Shown here: positions 34,484-44,982 of the stretch, in pieces | Layout of the letters: each line of letters opens with the position of its first letter | How positions within the stretch are numbered: position 1 is the stretch's first letter | NCBI RefSeq assembly: GCF_001661075.1 | Contig: NZ_CP014870.1 | Span: 1,942,501-2,006,500 of the forward strand | Length of the DNA stretch: 64,000 bases | From: Pseudomonas silesiensis | GTDB lineage: Bacteria > Pseudomonadota > Gammaproteobacteria > Pseudomonadales > Pseudomonadaceae | Direction: 5' to 3' | Notes under the pieces: model-generated | The model's input: only the letters and a program-made list of their open reading frames with translations | The model's database searches: none | What the model was told of the DNA's origin: nothing | Translations under genes and position numbers: made by a program

Positions 34484-35943
34484 AGCACGCCCCGACCTGC
34501 GGCAATGTCCTTAATCGACTTTTCGATCAGCTGGCGATCGGGGCCCCGTAGCAGGTCATCAAACTGAGTTGCAGCCTTTAGCACGAAAAGCATGCGTTGC
34601 TGGATATCGGCCAAATTCGCGCGGCGATCATTGCTGAAGCCAATGGTGCGTCCGTCATCGACTGGGCGGCACTGGCTGGCCAAGGTTAGTTCGATAGCCT
34701 CAGCGGCGCCGGACGGGACGCCGGTGATATAGGAAACATGGTTGCTACGCAGCAGCCATACCAGTCCTTGGTCGCTGTACATCACCGGTTGCAGAATGTT
34801 GCGCTGTTCGTGCAAAGCAAGATGCTCAACACTTTCAGCAATCTTGCCGTCCTCAATAGCCTTGAAAGCTCGCAGGATTTCCTTGTAATCAGTTCCAAAT
34901 TTCAGCGTTTCCTGCGCGACCGGCCACAGGACCGGATGCTGATCATGTCCATAAATATTTTGGCGTGCCTCCAGGCAGGTTTCGAGCGACCACAAACCCC
35001 GCTCCTTGTAGAAAGCATGCAGCGCAAACACATCCAGAAACAGCGTGGTATTACCCATGGCCAGCATCTCGTACACGAATTTGTACATCCGCTGTGCGTA
35101 CGGCAGTGCGTGGTCGCCGCCTCCGATGCCACTACCCGGCACCGGATTGTTGCGGTCGGCTTGCTCGTAGTCGCGCTGCGCCTGCTCGAACTCCCGCAGT
35201 TTCGCCTGCCGTTCACGCTCACTGGGGCCGAACAAGCCAAAGAATCCTTTCCTGGCGCTGTTCTTCAAACGTTGTGCCGCTTCATATTCCGCCTGCATCT
35301 TGTCGATCGAATTGGCGGCATGCAGCAGGCCACACCCAACTTGCTTTGAGGCGAAAGCCGCAAGTCCCGCCCATTGAAAACGCCGATCGTCCAGCCACAA
35401 CTGCGCGTAAGCGGCATTGATCGCACGATTGCGCGCCTTGGGATCGGCAATCAGTACGCCGCCCGGCGCCACGATGGCTTCGGCGCGTTGTTGATACCCG
35501 CGCCAGAGGTTCTGACAGACCAGCCCCGGCAGTTCGCTGAAAGACGGTGAGGGTGCCGTTCGCGCCGGCGAATAGCTGGATGGGCGTGGTGCTGCCGGAT
35601 CGCTGCGGAAAGTAGTAGTGGCTGGCTGAGCTGCGGCACGGGTGCCTTGCGGCGCAACGGCCTCCCTGGAGGAGTAAGTGGCCGTTTTTAGCGAGGGGAT
35701 CAACTCGGCTCTGCAAGGGCAAGAGCTGACGCTGTCCAGCGTCCCTGCCAAGAGCCGGCCGTTGCTTCGCATGTGCGAAATCCCGCCGGCGATCGCGTAA
35801 GTCTTACCGGTTATTCCGCAGGAAACTCCATCCCCGTCGCGGGCATGGTTTTCGCCAAACATCGTAATGCAGGGTTCGGCATCCAGCACAGTGCCGCCGC
35901 AGGTGGTCTTGTCGCCTTGGCGAATGTAGTACCCGACTGCCAT
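34480..35943 (-). CDS. PAAR-domain protein with large C-terminal extension, candidate type VI secretion effector
   Basis: The 487-residue protein starts with a PAAR-type spike-tip domain (about residues 1-90: YYIRQGDKTTCGGTVLD, ARDGDGVSCGITGKTYAIAG, with His and Cys residues that can bind zinc). A Pro/Ser/Thr-rich linker follows (about 95-140), then a helical C-terminal region of about 340 residues that I do not recognise with certainty; it faintly recalls DUF2515. PAAR proteins sharpen the VgrG spike of the type VI system and carry toxins as extensions. No VgrG or other T6SS gene lies in the window, so it would be an orphan effector locus. Base composition looks less GC-rich by eye than its neighbours, suggesting acquisition. 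The ATG at 35943 has no clear strong ribosome site. Confidence 0.75.
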   Translation of the reverse strand: MAVGYYIRQGDKTTCGGTVLDAEPCITMFGENHARDGDGVSCGITGKTYAIAGGISHMRSNGRLLAGTLDSVSSCPCRAELIPSLKTATYSSREAVAPQGTRAAAQPATTTFRSDPAAPRPSSYSPARTAPSPSFSELPGLVCQNLWRGYQQRAEAIVAPGGVLIADPKARNRAINAAYAQLWLDDRRFQWAGLAAFASKQVGCGLLHAANSIDKMQAEYEAAQRLKNSARKGFFGLFGPSERERQAKLREFEQAQRDYEQADRNNPVPGSGIGGGDHALPYAQRMYKFVYEMLAMGNTTLFLDVFALHAFYKERGLWSLETCLEARQNIYGHDQHPVLWPVAQETLKFGTDYKEILRAFKAIEDGKIAESVEHLALHEQRNILQPVMYSDQGLVWLLRSNHVSYITGVPSGAAEAIELTLASQCRPVDDGRTIGFSNDRRANLADIQQRMLFVLKAATQFDDLLRGPDRQLIEKSIKDIAAGRGVL

Positions 35944-36371
35944 TGATTGAGGTCCTTGTCTGCTGGCGACTTGAGCGAGGCGCTTTGGCGCGCCTGCTGG
36001 CGATCAACTTGCTCTGGGGCCCGAAGGAATTGGGGCAAGGCAAGGTGCAGCGCAAAGGGTCGGCGAAGGGGTTTTCAAGGTAAATCGGATGTTTCTCGGA
36101 AGCGTGTAGGAAATGGCGATTCGAATCTTGATGAGGGCGACGGTTTGGTCGGTATAGAGGGATTACGGTTAGGAGGTGGGATGGCTGCCAGGGGCGGTGG
36201 CCTCAAGTTTTGCAGCGCACGTGAAGACGCATTCGCCAGCAAGCCGGCTCCTACAGTGACCGTGGTATATCTGTAGGAACAGGTTGTGGGGACGTCTTCG
36301 CCGGCAAGCCGGTCTCGCTCCCACAGGCAAACGCGCCCGTACGGTAGACGGGGGGCCTTACAGCGACCGCG
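35944..36371. other. 428-base region without a gene, containing a degenerate REP pair
   Basis: The region upstream of the PAAR gene holds no convincing coding frame. REP-like units lie at 36224-36327 (CGCCAGCAAGCCGGCTCCTACA, CTGTAGGAACAGG and GCCGGCAAGCCGGTCTCGCTCCC), more decayed than the other REP pairs in the window. The promoter of the PAAR gene should be in the first 100 bases, but I cannot mark it. Confidence 0.5.
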
Positions 36372-39300
36372 TTATTTCAGGAGTTTTTGAAATTCCTCCA
36401 CCGGCAACGGCCGGCTGTGCAAATACCCCTGATAGAAATGACAGCCCAACCCCTGCAGGAAATCCAGCTGGTCCTGGGTTTCCACCCCTTCGGCGATCAC
36501 CTTCAACTCCAGGCTGCGGGCCATGGCGACGATGGCGCGGATGATCTCGGCGTCGTTGGGGTCGGTGGTGGCGTCACGTATGAAGGACTGGTCGATTTTC
36601 AGGGTGTCGACCGGCAGGCGCTTGAGGTAGGTCAGCGAGGAGTAGCCGGTGCCGAAGTCGTCCATGGCGAAGCTCACGCCGAGTTTTTTCAGGCGGCGCA
36701 TTTTGCTGATGGTGTCTTCCAGGTTCTGGATGACGATGCCTTCGGTGATTTCCAGCTTCAGCAGCGAGCAGGGCAGGCCGTGGCTGGCGAGGCTCCGTTC
36801 GATGCGTTCGACGAAGTCGGTCTGGCGGAATTGCCGCGGGCTGATGTTTACGCACAGGCTGAAGTCGAGCGGGTCGATCAGGTTTTTGGTGGCTAGTTGT
36901 TTGAAGGCGGCGCAGACCTCGTCGATGATCCAGGTGCCCACTTCGAGGATCAGCCCGCTGTCCTCCAGCACCTTGATGAACTCCGTGGGCGACTGCGCGC
37001 CGAATTCCGGGTGGTCCCAGCGCACCAGCGCCTCGGCGCCGACGATGCGGCCGTTGCGCGCGTCCACCTGCGGTTGGTAATTCACGCGAAATTCGCCGCG
37101 GGACAGGGCCTGGCGCAGGTCGGTCTCCAGGCGCAGGCGTTGGCTCGCGGCCTTCTGCATGGTGTTGTGATACATCTGCGTGGTGTTGCGCCCCGAATCC
37201 TTGGCCCGATACAGCGCGATGTCGGCGCGCTTGAGCAGGTCGGTCGGGGTCGAGCCGTGATCGGGAATCAGTGCGATGCCGATGCTCGGGGTCACTTGCA
37301 GGCGCTGGCCGTCGAGGAACATCGGTTCGGACAACAGTTCACGCAAGGTGTCGGCCAGATCCAGGACCTGATCGCTGACGTCGTTGCGCGAGCCTTCCAG
37401 GCCGCTGAGCAGCACCACGAACTCATCACCCCCCAGCCGCGCAACGGTGTCCTCCATGCGCACGCTGGCTTCAAGGCGCGCGGTGATGATTTTCAGCACC
37501 GTATCGCCCACCGGATGGCCGAGCGAATCGTTGATGTGCTTGAAGTGGTCGAGGTCGAGAAACATCAGGGCGCCGCGCAGGTTGTGGCGCTTGAGCAGGG
37601 CGATCTGCTGGCTCAGGCGATCCATCAGCAGCGCGCGGTTGGGCAGGTTGGTCAAAGGGTCGTGGTAGGCCAAGTGGCGGATCTGCGCTTCGGCGTTTTT
37701 CAGCAGGCTGACGTCTCGCGCTGTCAGCAGCAGGCAGGCGGTTTCGTTCAGGGTGATGGGTTCCACCGAGACTTCGACGGTCAGCAGTTCGCCGCGTTTG
37801 TTGCGCCCGAGCATTTCCAGGTGATGCACCCGGCCCTTGAGCTGTAGCTCGGCCAGGAGGATCGAACGTTGTTTTTCTTCGGCCCAGATGCCGACCTGGT
37901 ACACCGTGCGGCCGATCACTTCGTCGGCGCGATAGCCGGTCAGGCGGCAGAAGCCATCGTTGACTTCTAGATAGCGTCCGGTGTCGCGCTCGGTGATGGT
38001 GATGGCATCGGGACTGGAGTGGAAGGCTTTGGCGAACTTCTCTTCGCTGGCCTTGAGCGCCGCTTCCGAGCGTTGCTGCTGGGTGATGTCGCGCAGGGTG
38101 GTGACGATGCACGGCTGGTCGCCGACGCTGATCTGGCGGCTGGAAATCACGCAGGTCAGGGTCTGTCCGTCTTTGTGCTGAACCAGGATCGCCACATTGT
38201 TCAGGCCTTGTTCGCGGATGACGCGTTCGATCCGCCGCAGGCTTTTCTCCGAAGCGTCCCACATGCCGATTTCGTCGGCAGTGCGACCGATCACCTCGGC
38301 GGTGCTCCAGCCGAAGGTCTGGGTGAAGCTGGAGTTGATCTCGATGAACAGGCCGGTGTCCTGGTGGGTCACGCAGATCGGGTCCGGGCTGACCTGGAAC
38401 AGGGTGGCGAATTTCTCTTCGGAGGCCAACAGGCGTTGTTCGCGCTCCACCTGATCGGTGATGTCGAGCAGCGTGCCGGCCATGCGCAGCGGCGCACCGT
38501 CTTCATCGCGGTACAGCCGGGCGCGGCTTTCCAGGTAGCGCGAACTGCCGTCCGGCAACTGCACGCGGTAGGTCAACTGGTAATTGCCGGCGGGGCCTTC
38601 GCGCAAGCTGCGGTAGGCGTCGCGCATGCTGTTGCGTTCTTCGTCGGGCACGCCTTCGAAAAAATCGTCGAAGGCTTCATGGAAAGGCTTGGCTTCCAGC
38701 CCGTGCAGTTGGGCGGCTCGCGCCGAACCGTAGAGCATGCCGCTGGGAATGTGCCAGTCCCAGGTGCCCAGTTGCGCCGAATCCAGGGCCAGGTCGAGGC
38801 GTTCCTGGCTGTCTTTGAGGGCGTGTTCGGCGGCTTTGCGTTCGGTGGTATCAAGGAAGGTGCTCAGCAGGTAGGGCTGGCCTTCGAGCTCGACTTTCTG
38901 CGCGCTGAGGATGCCGTCGTGGACCTGGCCATTGCTGGCGCGAAGCTGCACTTCCATGTTGATCAATTCGCCCTTGGCCTTGGTGGCCTTGACCAGTTGC
39001 GCCCGTTGTTCCGGGTGCACCCACAGGCCCAGTTCGAGGGTGGTGCGGCCAATCGCATCCTGGACCGGCCAGCCGAACAGGCTTTCGAAATACTGGTTGG
39101 CTTCGCTGATCAGGCCGTCTTCCTGGCGGGTCAGCAACACCATGTTCGGACACAGGTGAAACAGCGTGGCGAAGCGTTTTTCCGAACTGCTCAGGGCTTG
39201 TTCACGCTGACGCTGGTGGGTGATCTCGCGGATGACACCGATCATCCGTGGCCGGCCGTGCTTGTCCGGCAGCAGGCTGCCGTTGATCTCCAGCCAGTGC

Positions 39301-39656
39301 AGGCTGCCGTCGGGCCAGCGGATGCGGTGGTGCATCGCCTGTTCCAATGGGGCGCCGGCAATCACCGCGTGGAAGGCGCGAATGGTTTTCGCCCGGTCCT
39401 CGGGTGGCAGCAAGTCAAGGTATTCCAGATCGGCCGGCAGCGGTTGCCGGGGATCGAAGCCGAACAATGCCTGGGTGCCCCGGGACCAACTGATCTGCCC
39501 GCGCTCGATGTCCCAGTACCAGGCGCCCAGGCGCGCGCCGTTGAGGGCGGCCAGCAATTGCGGGGCGCTTTCCCAACTCTGCTCGGACCGTTTCGGGTCG
39601 AGCGCCTGAATGCGCGGCATCGGCGGAATTCGGTCAACAGATTTCGGCATTTTCAA
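36372..39656 (-). CDS. PAS-rich GGDEF-EAL protein (cyclic-di-GMP cyclase/phosphodiesterase)
   Basis: The 1094-residue cytoplasmic protein has no membrane segment. Five PAS domains can be counted, each opening with a sensor-type phrase (for example GARLGAWYWDIERGQISWSR; EEKFATLFQVSPDPICVT; EEKFAKAFHSSPDAITIT). A GGDEF domain begins near residue 667, with an intact GGDEF motif near 742 and the RxxD inhibitory site (RMED) five residues before it. An EAL domain follows from about 860, with EALVRW and MDDFGTGYSSL intact. Both catalytic signatures are therefore preserved; which activity dominates cannot be told. It should set cyclic-di-GMP in response to a small molecule, redox or light signal at the PAS domains. 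It stands alone. Confidence 0.93.
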   Translation of the reverse strand: MKMPKSVDRIPPMPRIQALDPKRSEQSWESAPQLLAALNGARLGAWYWDIERGQISWSRGTQALFGFDPRQPLPADLEYLDLLPPEDRAKTIRAFHAVIAGAPLEQAMHHRIRWPDGSLHWLEINGSLLPDKHGRPRMIGVIREITHQRQREQALSSSEKRFATLFHLCPNMVLLTRQEDGLISEANQYFESLFGWPVQDAIGRTTLELGLWVHPEQRAQLVKATKAKGELINMEVQLRASNGQVHDGILSAQKVELEGQPYLLSTFLDTTERKAAEHALKDSQERLDLALDSAQLGTWDWHIPSGMLYGSARAAQLHGLEAKPFHEAFDDFFEGVPDEERNSMRDAYRSLREGPAGNYQLTYRVQLPDGSSRYLESRARLYRDEDGAPLRMAGTLLDITDQVEREQRLLASEEKFATLFQVSPDPICVTHQDTGLFIEINSSFTQTFGWSTAEVIGRTADEIGMWDASEKSLRRIERVIREQGLNNVAILVQHKDGQTLTCVISSRQISVGDQPCIVTTLRDITQQQRSEAALKASEEKFAKAFHSSPDAITITERDTGRYLEVNDGFCRLTGYRADEVIGRTVYQVGIWAEEKQRSILLAELQLKGRVHHLEMLGRNKRGELLTVEVSVEPITLNETACLLLTARDVSLLKNAEAQIRHLAYHDPLTNLPNRALLMDRLSQQIALLKRHNLRGALMFLDLDHFKHINDSLGHPVGDTVLKIITARLEASVRMEDTVARLGGDEFVVLLSGLEGSRNDVSDQVLDLADTLRELLSEPMFLDGQRLQVTPSIGIALIPDHGSTPTDLLKRADIALYRAKDSGRNTTQMYHNTMQKAASQRLRLETDLRQALSRGEFRVNYQPQVDARNGRIVGAEALVRWDHPEFGAQSPTEFIKVLEDSGLILEVGTWIIDEVCAAFKQLATKNLIDPLDFSLCVNISPRQFRQTDFVERIERSLASHGLPCSLLKLEITEGIVIQNLEDTISKMRRLKKLGVSFAMDDFGTGYSSLTYLKRLPVDTLKIDQSFIRDATTDPNDAEIIRAIVAMARSLELKVIAEGVETQDQLDFLQGLGCHFYQGYLHSRPLPVEEFQKLLK

Positions 39657-39724
39657 GCCTTGGGCTGAATTGGGCGTTAGGCACAGGAATTCACGGCATA
39701 TTGACGCTATGGACGTAGCACAGC

Positions 39725-40615
39725 TTAGCCTTGAATCCCTGGCCCATCGATTTGTGCATCCAGCAGGGCCATAAAGGCCCGTGCCGCGTTCGAGAGCGTC
39801 CGTTCGGTGTGCAAGATATAGCCTAGCTGGCGAGTCAGTTGTATGCCCGGTAAAGGTATCCGTGCAACTTGCTCGTCAAGCATGGTGCGCGGCAACACGC
39901 TCCAGGCCAGGCCGATCGAGACCATCATCTTGATCGTTTCCAGATAATTGGTGCTCATGGCGATGTTCGGCGTCAGGCCCCGGGCTTCGAACAGGCGCTG
40001 GACGATGTGGTGGGTAAAGGTGTTGCCGCCGGGGAATACCGCCGGGTGCAGGGCGATGTCCGCCAGGCTGACCGGGCCGTTGCTGATCAGCGAATGCTCC
40101 GGGGCGACCACGAAATCCAGCGGGTCGTCCCATACGGGCGTGGCCTTGACCAGGGCGTGGGGCTCCGGCGCCAGGGTGATGACCGCCAGTTCGGCGCGGC
40201 CATGGAGGATTTCTTCGTAGGCCACTTCCGAGTCGAGGAACTGGATATCCAGCGCCACCTGTGGGTAACGGCGGGTGAACTCCCTCAATAAAGGCGGCAG
40301 GCGGTGCAGGCCGATGTGGTGACTGGTGGCCAGAGTCAGGCGGCCGCTCACTTCGCCGGTCAGGTTGGTCAGGGCGCGGCGGGTGTCATCCAGCACGTTC
40401 AGGATCTGATAGGCCCGCGGCAGCAAGGCGCGGCCGGCCTCGGTAAGCCCGACTTCCCGCCCCAGGCGATCGAACAGGCGCACCTTCAATTGCTGCTCCA
40501 GCCCGGCGATACGCTTGCTGATGGCCGGTTGCGTGAGGTGCAGCCTTTCACCGGCACCGGAGAAGCTGCCGGTCTCGGCAATGGCTATGAAAGCATTGAG
40601 GTTGGCCAGATCCAT
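39725..40615 (-). CDS. LysR-family regulator divergent from leuC
   Basis: The 296-residue protein is a complete LysR regulator: helix-turn-helix at residues 1-60 (LNAFIAIAETGSFSGAGERL; LTQPAISKRIAGLEQQLKVR) and a two-lobed effector domain. I start it at the ATG at 40615, because family members open with MDLANLNAF-type sequence; the frame runs open ten codons upstream. It diverges from leuC across 148 bases, the classical arrangement for a LysR regulator and its target. The same lysR-leuC layout is conserved in pseudomonads. A leucine-pathway intermediate as effector is a guess by analogy. Confidence 0.9.
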   Translation of the reverse strand: MDLANLNAFIAIAETGSFSGAGERLHLTQPAISKRIAGLEQQLKVRLFDRLGREVGLTEAGRALLPRAYQILNVLDDTRRALTNLTGEVSGRLTLATSHHIGLHRLPPLLREFTRRYPQVALDIQFLDSEVAYEEILHGRAELAVITLAPEPHALVKATPVWDDPLDFVVAPEHSLISNGPVSLADIALHPAVFPGGNTFTHHIVQRLFEARGLTPNIAMSTNYLETIKMMVSIGLAWSVLPRTMLDEQVARIPLPGIQLTRQLGYILHTERTLSNAARAFMALLDAQIDGPGIQG

Positions 40616-40763
40616 TGTCGTATTCCAGTTGGTTATCCAAAGCATAAAAAATATGAATTTGAGTTATTTAATGTAACCCCCTAGGATCGACCTCACAAGC
40701 CAAAGGGTTATTGAACCATTCGATGCCCGGGGCATAGAAACACGCTGATGAGGAAACCGTCTG

Positions 40764-42182
40764 ATGGCCGGCAAAACGCTCTACGACAAGCTCTGGGATT
40801 CGCACTTGGTCAAGCAGCGCGACGATGGCTCTGCGCTGATCTACATCGATCGTCACATCATCCATGAAGTGACCTCGCCGCAAGCCTTCGAAGGCCTGCG
40901 CCTGGCCGGGCGCAAGCCTTGGCGCATCGATGCCAACATCGCGACCCCGGACCACAACGTACCGACCACACCGGAGCGCAAGGGCGGCATCGAAGCCATT
41001 GCCGACGAAGTCTCGCGCCTGCAGGTTCAGACCCTCGACGATAACTGTGACGAATACGGCATCGTCGAATTCAAGATGAATGACGTGCGCCAGGGCATCG
41101 TCCACGTCATCGGCCCGGAGCAGGGCGCGACCTTGCCGGGCATGACCGTGGTCTGCGGCGACTCCCATACCTCGACCCATGGCGCATTCGGCGCATTGGC
41201 TCACGGTATCGGCACTTCCGAGGTCGAGCATGTGCTCGCCACCCAGTGCCTGGTCGCCAAGAAAATGAAGAACATGCTGGTGTCGGTCGAAGGCAAGTTG
41301 CCGTTCGGCGTGACCGCCAAGGACATCGTCCTCGCCGTGATCGGCAAGATCGGCACCGCCGGCGGTAACGGCCATGCCATCGAGTTCGCCGGTAGCGCGA
41401 TTCGCGACTTGTCCGTCGAAGGCCGCATGACCATCTGCAACATGTCGATCGAGGCCGGTGCCCGCGTCGGCCTGGTGGCGGCGGACGAAAAGACCGTGGA
41501 ATACGTCAAGGGCCGTCCATTTGCGCCGAAAGGCGCGGAATGGGACCTGGCTGTCGAAGCCTGGAAAGACCTGGTGACTGACAAGGACGCGAAGTTCGAC
41601 ACCGTCGTCGAACTCGACGCGACCCAGATCAAACCGCAAGTCAGCTGGGGCACCTCGCCGGAGATGGTGCTGGCCGTTGATCAGAACGTGCCGGACCCGG
41701 CCAAGGAAATGGACCTGGTCAAGCGTGGTTCCATCGAACGCGCCTTGAAGTACATGGGCTTGACCGCCAACCAGGCGATCACCGACATCCAGCTGGACCG
41801 GGTATTCATCGGTTCCTGCACCAACTCGCGGATCGAAGACCTGCGTGCGGCGGCCGTGATCGCCAAGGGCCGCAAAGTGGCGTCGACCATCAAGCAGGCC
41901 ATCGTGGTGCCGGGCTCGGGCCTGGTCAAGGCGCAGGCCGAATCGGAAGGCCTGGACAAGATCTTCCTCGATGCCGGTTTCGAATGGCGTGAGCCGGGCT
42001 GCTCGATGTGCCTGGCGATGAACCCGGACCGTTTGGAAAGTGGCGAGCATTGCGCCTCGACCTCCAACCGTAACTTCGAAGGCCGTCAGGGTGCCGGTGG
42101 TCGTACTCACCTGGTGAGCCCGGCCATGGCCGCCGCCGCCGCTGTGAACGGTCGTTTCGTCGACGTCCGTGAATTGATCTAA
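40764..42182 (+). CDS. leuC: 3-isopropylmalate dehydratase large subunit
   Basis: The 472-residue protein is an aconitase-family iron-sulfur enzyme that, with LeuD, isomerises 2-isopropylmalate to 3-isopropylmalate in leucine synthesis. The [4Fe-4S] ligands are visible: the cysteine in FIGSCTNSR and the pair in [13 protein letters not shown] near the C-terminus. The catalytic-site stretches [14 protein letters not shown] and [11 protein letters not shown] are intact. A GAGGAAA ribosome site precedes the ATG. It runs into leuD after 11 bases with AAAGGAG between them. Confidence 0.97.
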   Translation: MAGKTLYDKLWDSHLVKQRDDGSALIYIDRHIIHEVTSPQAFEGLRLAGRKPWRIDANIATPDHNVPTTPERKGGIEAIADEVSRLQVQTLDDNCDEYGIVEFKMNDVRQGIVHVIGPEQGATLPGMTVVCGDSHTSTHGAFGALAHGIGTSEVEHVLATQCLVAKKMKNMLVSVEGKLPFGVTAKDIVLAVIGKIGTAGGNGHAIEFAGSAIRDLSVEGRMTICNMSIEAGARVGLVAADEKTVEYVKGRPFAPKGAEWDLAVEAWKDLVTDKDAKFDTVVELDATQIKPQVSWGTSPEMVLAVDQNVPDPAKEMDLVKRGSIERALKYMGLTANQAITDIQLDRVFIGSCTNSRIEDLRAAAVIAKGRKVASTIKQAIVVPGSGLVKAQAESEGLDKIFLDAGFEWREPGCSMCLAMNPDRLESGEHCASTSNRNFEGRQGAGGRTHLVSPAMAAAAAVNGRFVDVRELI

Positions 42183-42193
42183 AGGAGCGCAGC

Positions 42194-42838
42194 ATGAAAG
42201 CTTTTACCCAGCACACTGGACTTGTCGCGCCTCTGGATCGTGCCAACGTCGACACCGACCAGATCATCCCGAAGCAATTCTTGAAGTCGATCAAGCGCAC
42301 GGGTTTCGGCCCGAACCTGTTCGATGAATGGCGCTACCTGGATGTGGGGCAGCCGTATCAGGACAACTCCAAGCGTCCGTTGAACAAGGACTTCGTGCTC
42401 AACGCCGAGCGTTACCAAGGCGCCAGCGTGTTGCTGGCCCGTGAGAACTTCGGTTGCGGCTCCAGCCGCGAACACGCGCCGTGGGCGCTGGAAGAGTACG
42501 GTTTTCGCAGCATCATCGCGCCGAGCTATGCCGACATCTTCTTCAACAACAGCTTCAAGAACGGCTTGCTGCCGATCATCTTGAGCGACGCTGAGGTGGA
42601 TGAGCTGTTCCAGCAGGTTGAAGCGAATCCTGGGTACCAGTTGCAGGTCGATCTGGAAGCCCAGACCGTGACCCGTCCGGATGGCAAGGTGCTGAAATTT
42701 GAAATCGACGCGTTCCGTAAGCATTGCCTGCTCAATGGGCTGGACGATATCGGGCTGACGTTGATGGACCATGAGGCGATTGCGACGTTTGAAGCCAGGC
42801 ATCGGGCTAGCCAGCCTTGGTTGTTTCGTGACGCTTGA
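42194..42838 (+). CDS. leuD: 3-isopropylmalate dehydratase small subunit
   Basis: The 214-residue swivelling subunit completes the LeuCD enzyme. It opens with [20 protein letters not shown], the family start, and has [14 protein letters not shown], which binds substrate. It follows leuC by 11 bases with AAAGGAG as ribosome site, so both are made from one message in similar amounts. A REP pair follows it, then a methyltransferase gene and leuB. Confidence 0.97.
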   Translation: MKAFTQHTGLVAPLDRANVDTDQIIPKQFLKSIKRTGFGPNLFDEWRYLDVGQPYQDNSKRPLNKDFVLNAERYQGASVLLARENFGCGSSREHAPWALEEYGFRSIIAPSYADIFFNNSFKNGLLPIILSDAEVDELFQQVEANPGYQLQVDLEAQTVTRPDGKVLKFEIDAFRKHCLLNGLDDIGLTLMDHEAIATFEARHRASQPWLFRDA

Positions 42839-42866
42839 TTGATCTGAAATCGTTGTAGTCAGGGCC

Positions 42867-42953
42867 GGCCTCATCGCGGGCAAGCCCGCTCCCACAGGGA
42901 TTTGCGGCGTTCACAAAACCCTGTAGGAGCTGGCTTGCCAGCGAAGAGGCCCG
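42867..42953. repeat. REP hairpin pair of mixed type after leuD
   Basis: The left unit is GGCCTCATCGCGGGCAAGCCC and the right unit is GTAGGAGCTGGCTTGCCAGC, so two slightly different REP types are paired. They lie inside the leu gene cluster and may reduce transcription into leuB. Confidence 0.75.
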
Positions 42954-42993
42954 GACAGACACCACAAGACTAAACCCTGAAAAAGGAAGTCCA

Positions 42994-43761
42994 ATGATCA
43001 GCACCCCCCAGCACACCCAGGTTGTCCAAAAGCAATTCGGTGAACAGGCCGCCGCCTACCTGAGCAGCGCCGTGCATGCTCAAGGCACCGAATTCGCCCT
43101 GCTGCAGGCTGAACTGGCAGGGCAGGGCGACGCCCGGGTGCTGGACCTGGGTTGCGGCGCCGGTCACGTGAGTTTCCACGTGGCCTCGCTGGTCAAGGAA
43201 GTAGTGGCCTACGACCTGTCCCAACAGATGCTCGACGTGGTCGCCGCCGCTGCGGTCGACCGTGGCCTGGGCAACGTGACCACGGTCAACGGTGCCGCCG
43301 AGCGCCTGCCGTTCGCCGATGGCGAATTCGACTTCGTGTTCAGCCGTTATTCGGCGCACCATTGGAGCGACCTCGGGCTGGCCCTGCGGGAAGTTCGTCG
43401 GGTACTGAAGCCGGGCGGGGTGGCGGCGTTCGTCGACGTGTTGTCACCGGGCAGCCCGCTGTTCGACACTTACCTGCAAAGCGTCGAAGTGCTGCGCGAC
43501 ACCAGCCACGTGCGCGATTATTCTGCGGGTGAGTGGCTGCGCCAGGTCAGCGAAGCGGGGTTGCATACCCGCAGCACCACGCGCCAACGCTTGCGCCTGG
43601 AGTACACCAGCTGGGTCGAGCGCATGCGCACGCCGCCAGTGATGCGCGCCGCGATCCGCGAGTTGCAGCAGTCGATGGGCAATGAAGTGCGCGAATATTT
43701 TGAGATTGAGGCCGATGGTTCGTTCAGTACCGATGTGCTGGTGCTGATAGCTGAACGATAG
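42994..43761 (+). CDS. class I SAM-dependent methyltransferase
   Basis: The 255-residue cytoplasmic protein is a UbiE/MenG-like methyltransferase of the Methyltransf_11 type. The SAM-binding glycine-rich loop is VLDLGCGAGHVSFHVA near residue 50, followed by an acidic residue in EVVAYDLSQQML and the later FDFVFSRYSAHHW motif. It lies between leuD and leuB, a fixed position in pseudomonads, although leucine synthesis has no methylation step. Its substrate is not known to me. Ribosome site AAAGGAAG lies before the ATG. Confidence 0.87.
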   Translation: MISTPQHTQVVQKQFGEQAAAYLSSAVHAQGTEFALLQAELAGQGDARVLDLGCGAGHVSFHVASLVKEVVAYDLSQQMLDVVAAAAVDRGLGNVTTVNGAAERLPFADGEFDFVFSRYSAHHWSDLGLALREVRRVLKPGGVAAFVDVLSPGSPLFDTYLQSVEVLRDTSHVRDYSAGEWLRQVSEAGLHTRSTTRQRLRLEYTSWVERMRTPPVMRAAIRELQQSMGNEVREYFEIEADGSFSTDVLVLIAER

Positions 43762-43833
43762 CCGCTGAACGATAGAATTTTTCCCGGCTAACCCGTGACC
43801 CACGGGCGCACCGACTGATGACATGAGGAAAGC

Positions 43834-44916
<1,083 letters not shown>

Positions 44917-44982
44917 TCTCTCGGGCCCGCTGCCAAATTCAAGACAAGGTAGCGGCCCACATTTCAAGAAGGTGTAGTTGCG

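Noticed and set aside
38019-39668. 549-residue plus-strand open frame across the GGDEF-EAL gene
   Set aside because: Antisense to a clear multi-domain protein, with Val/Gly/Ala/Gln composition and no domain.
40668-42110. 480-residue minus-strand open frame over leuC
   Set aside because: Antisense to leuC, which has all iron-sulfur ligands and a ribosome site. Shadow frame.
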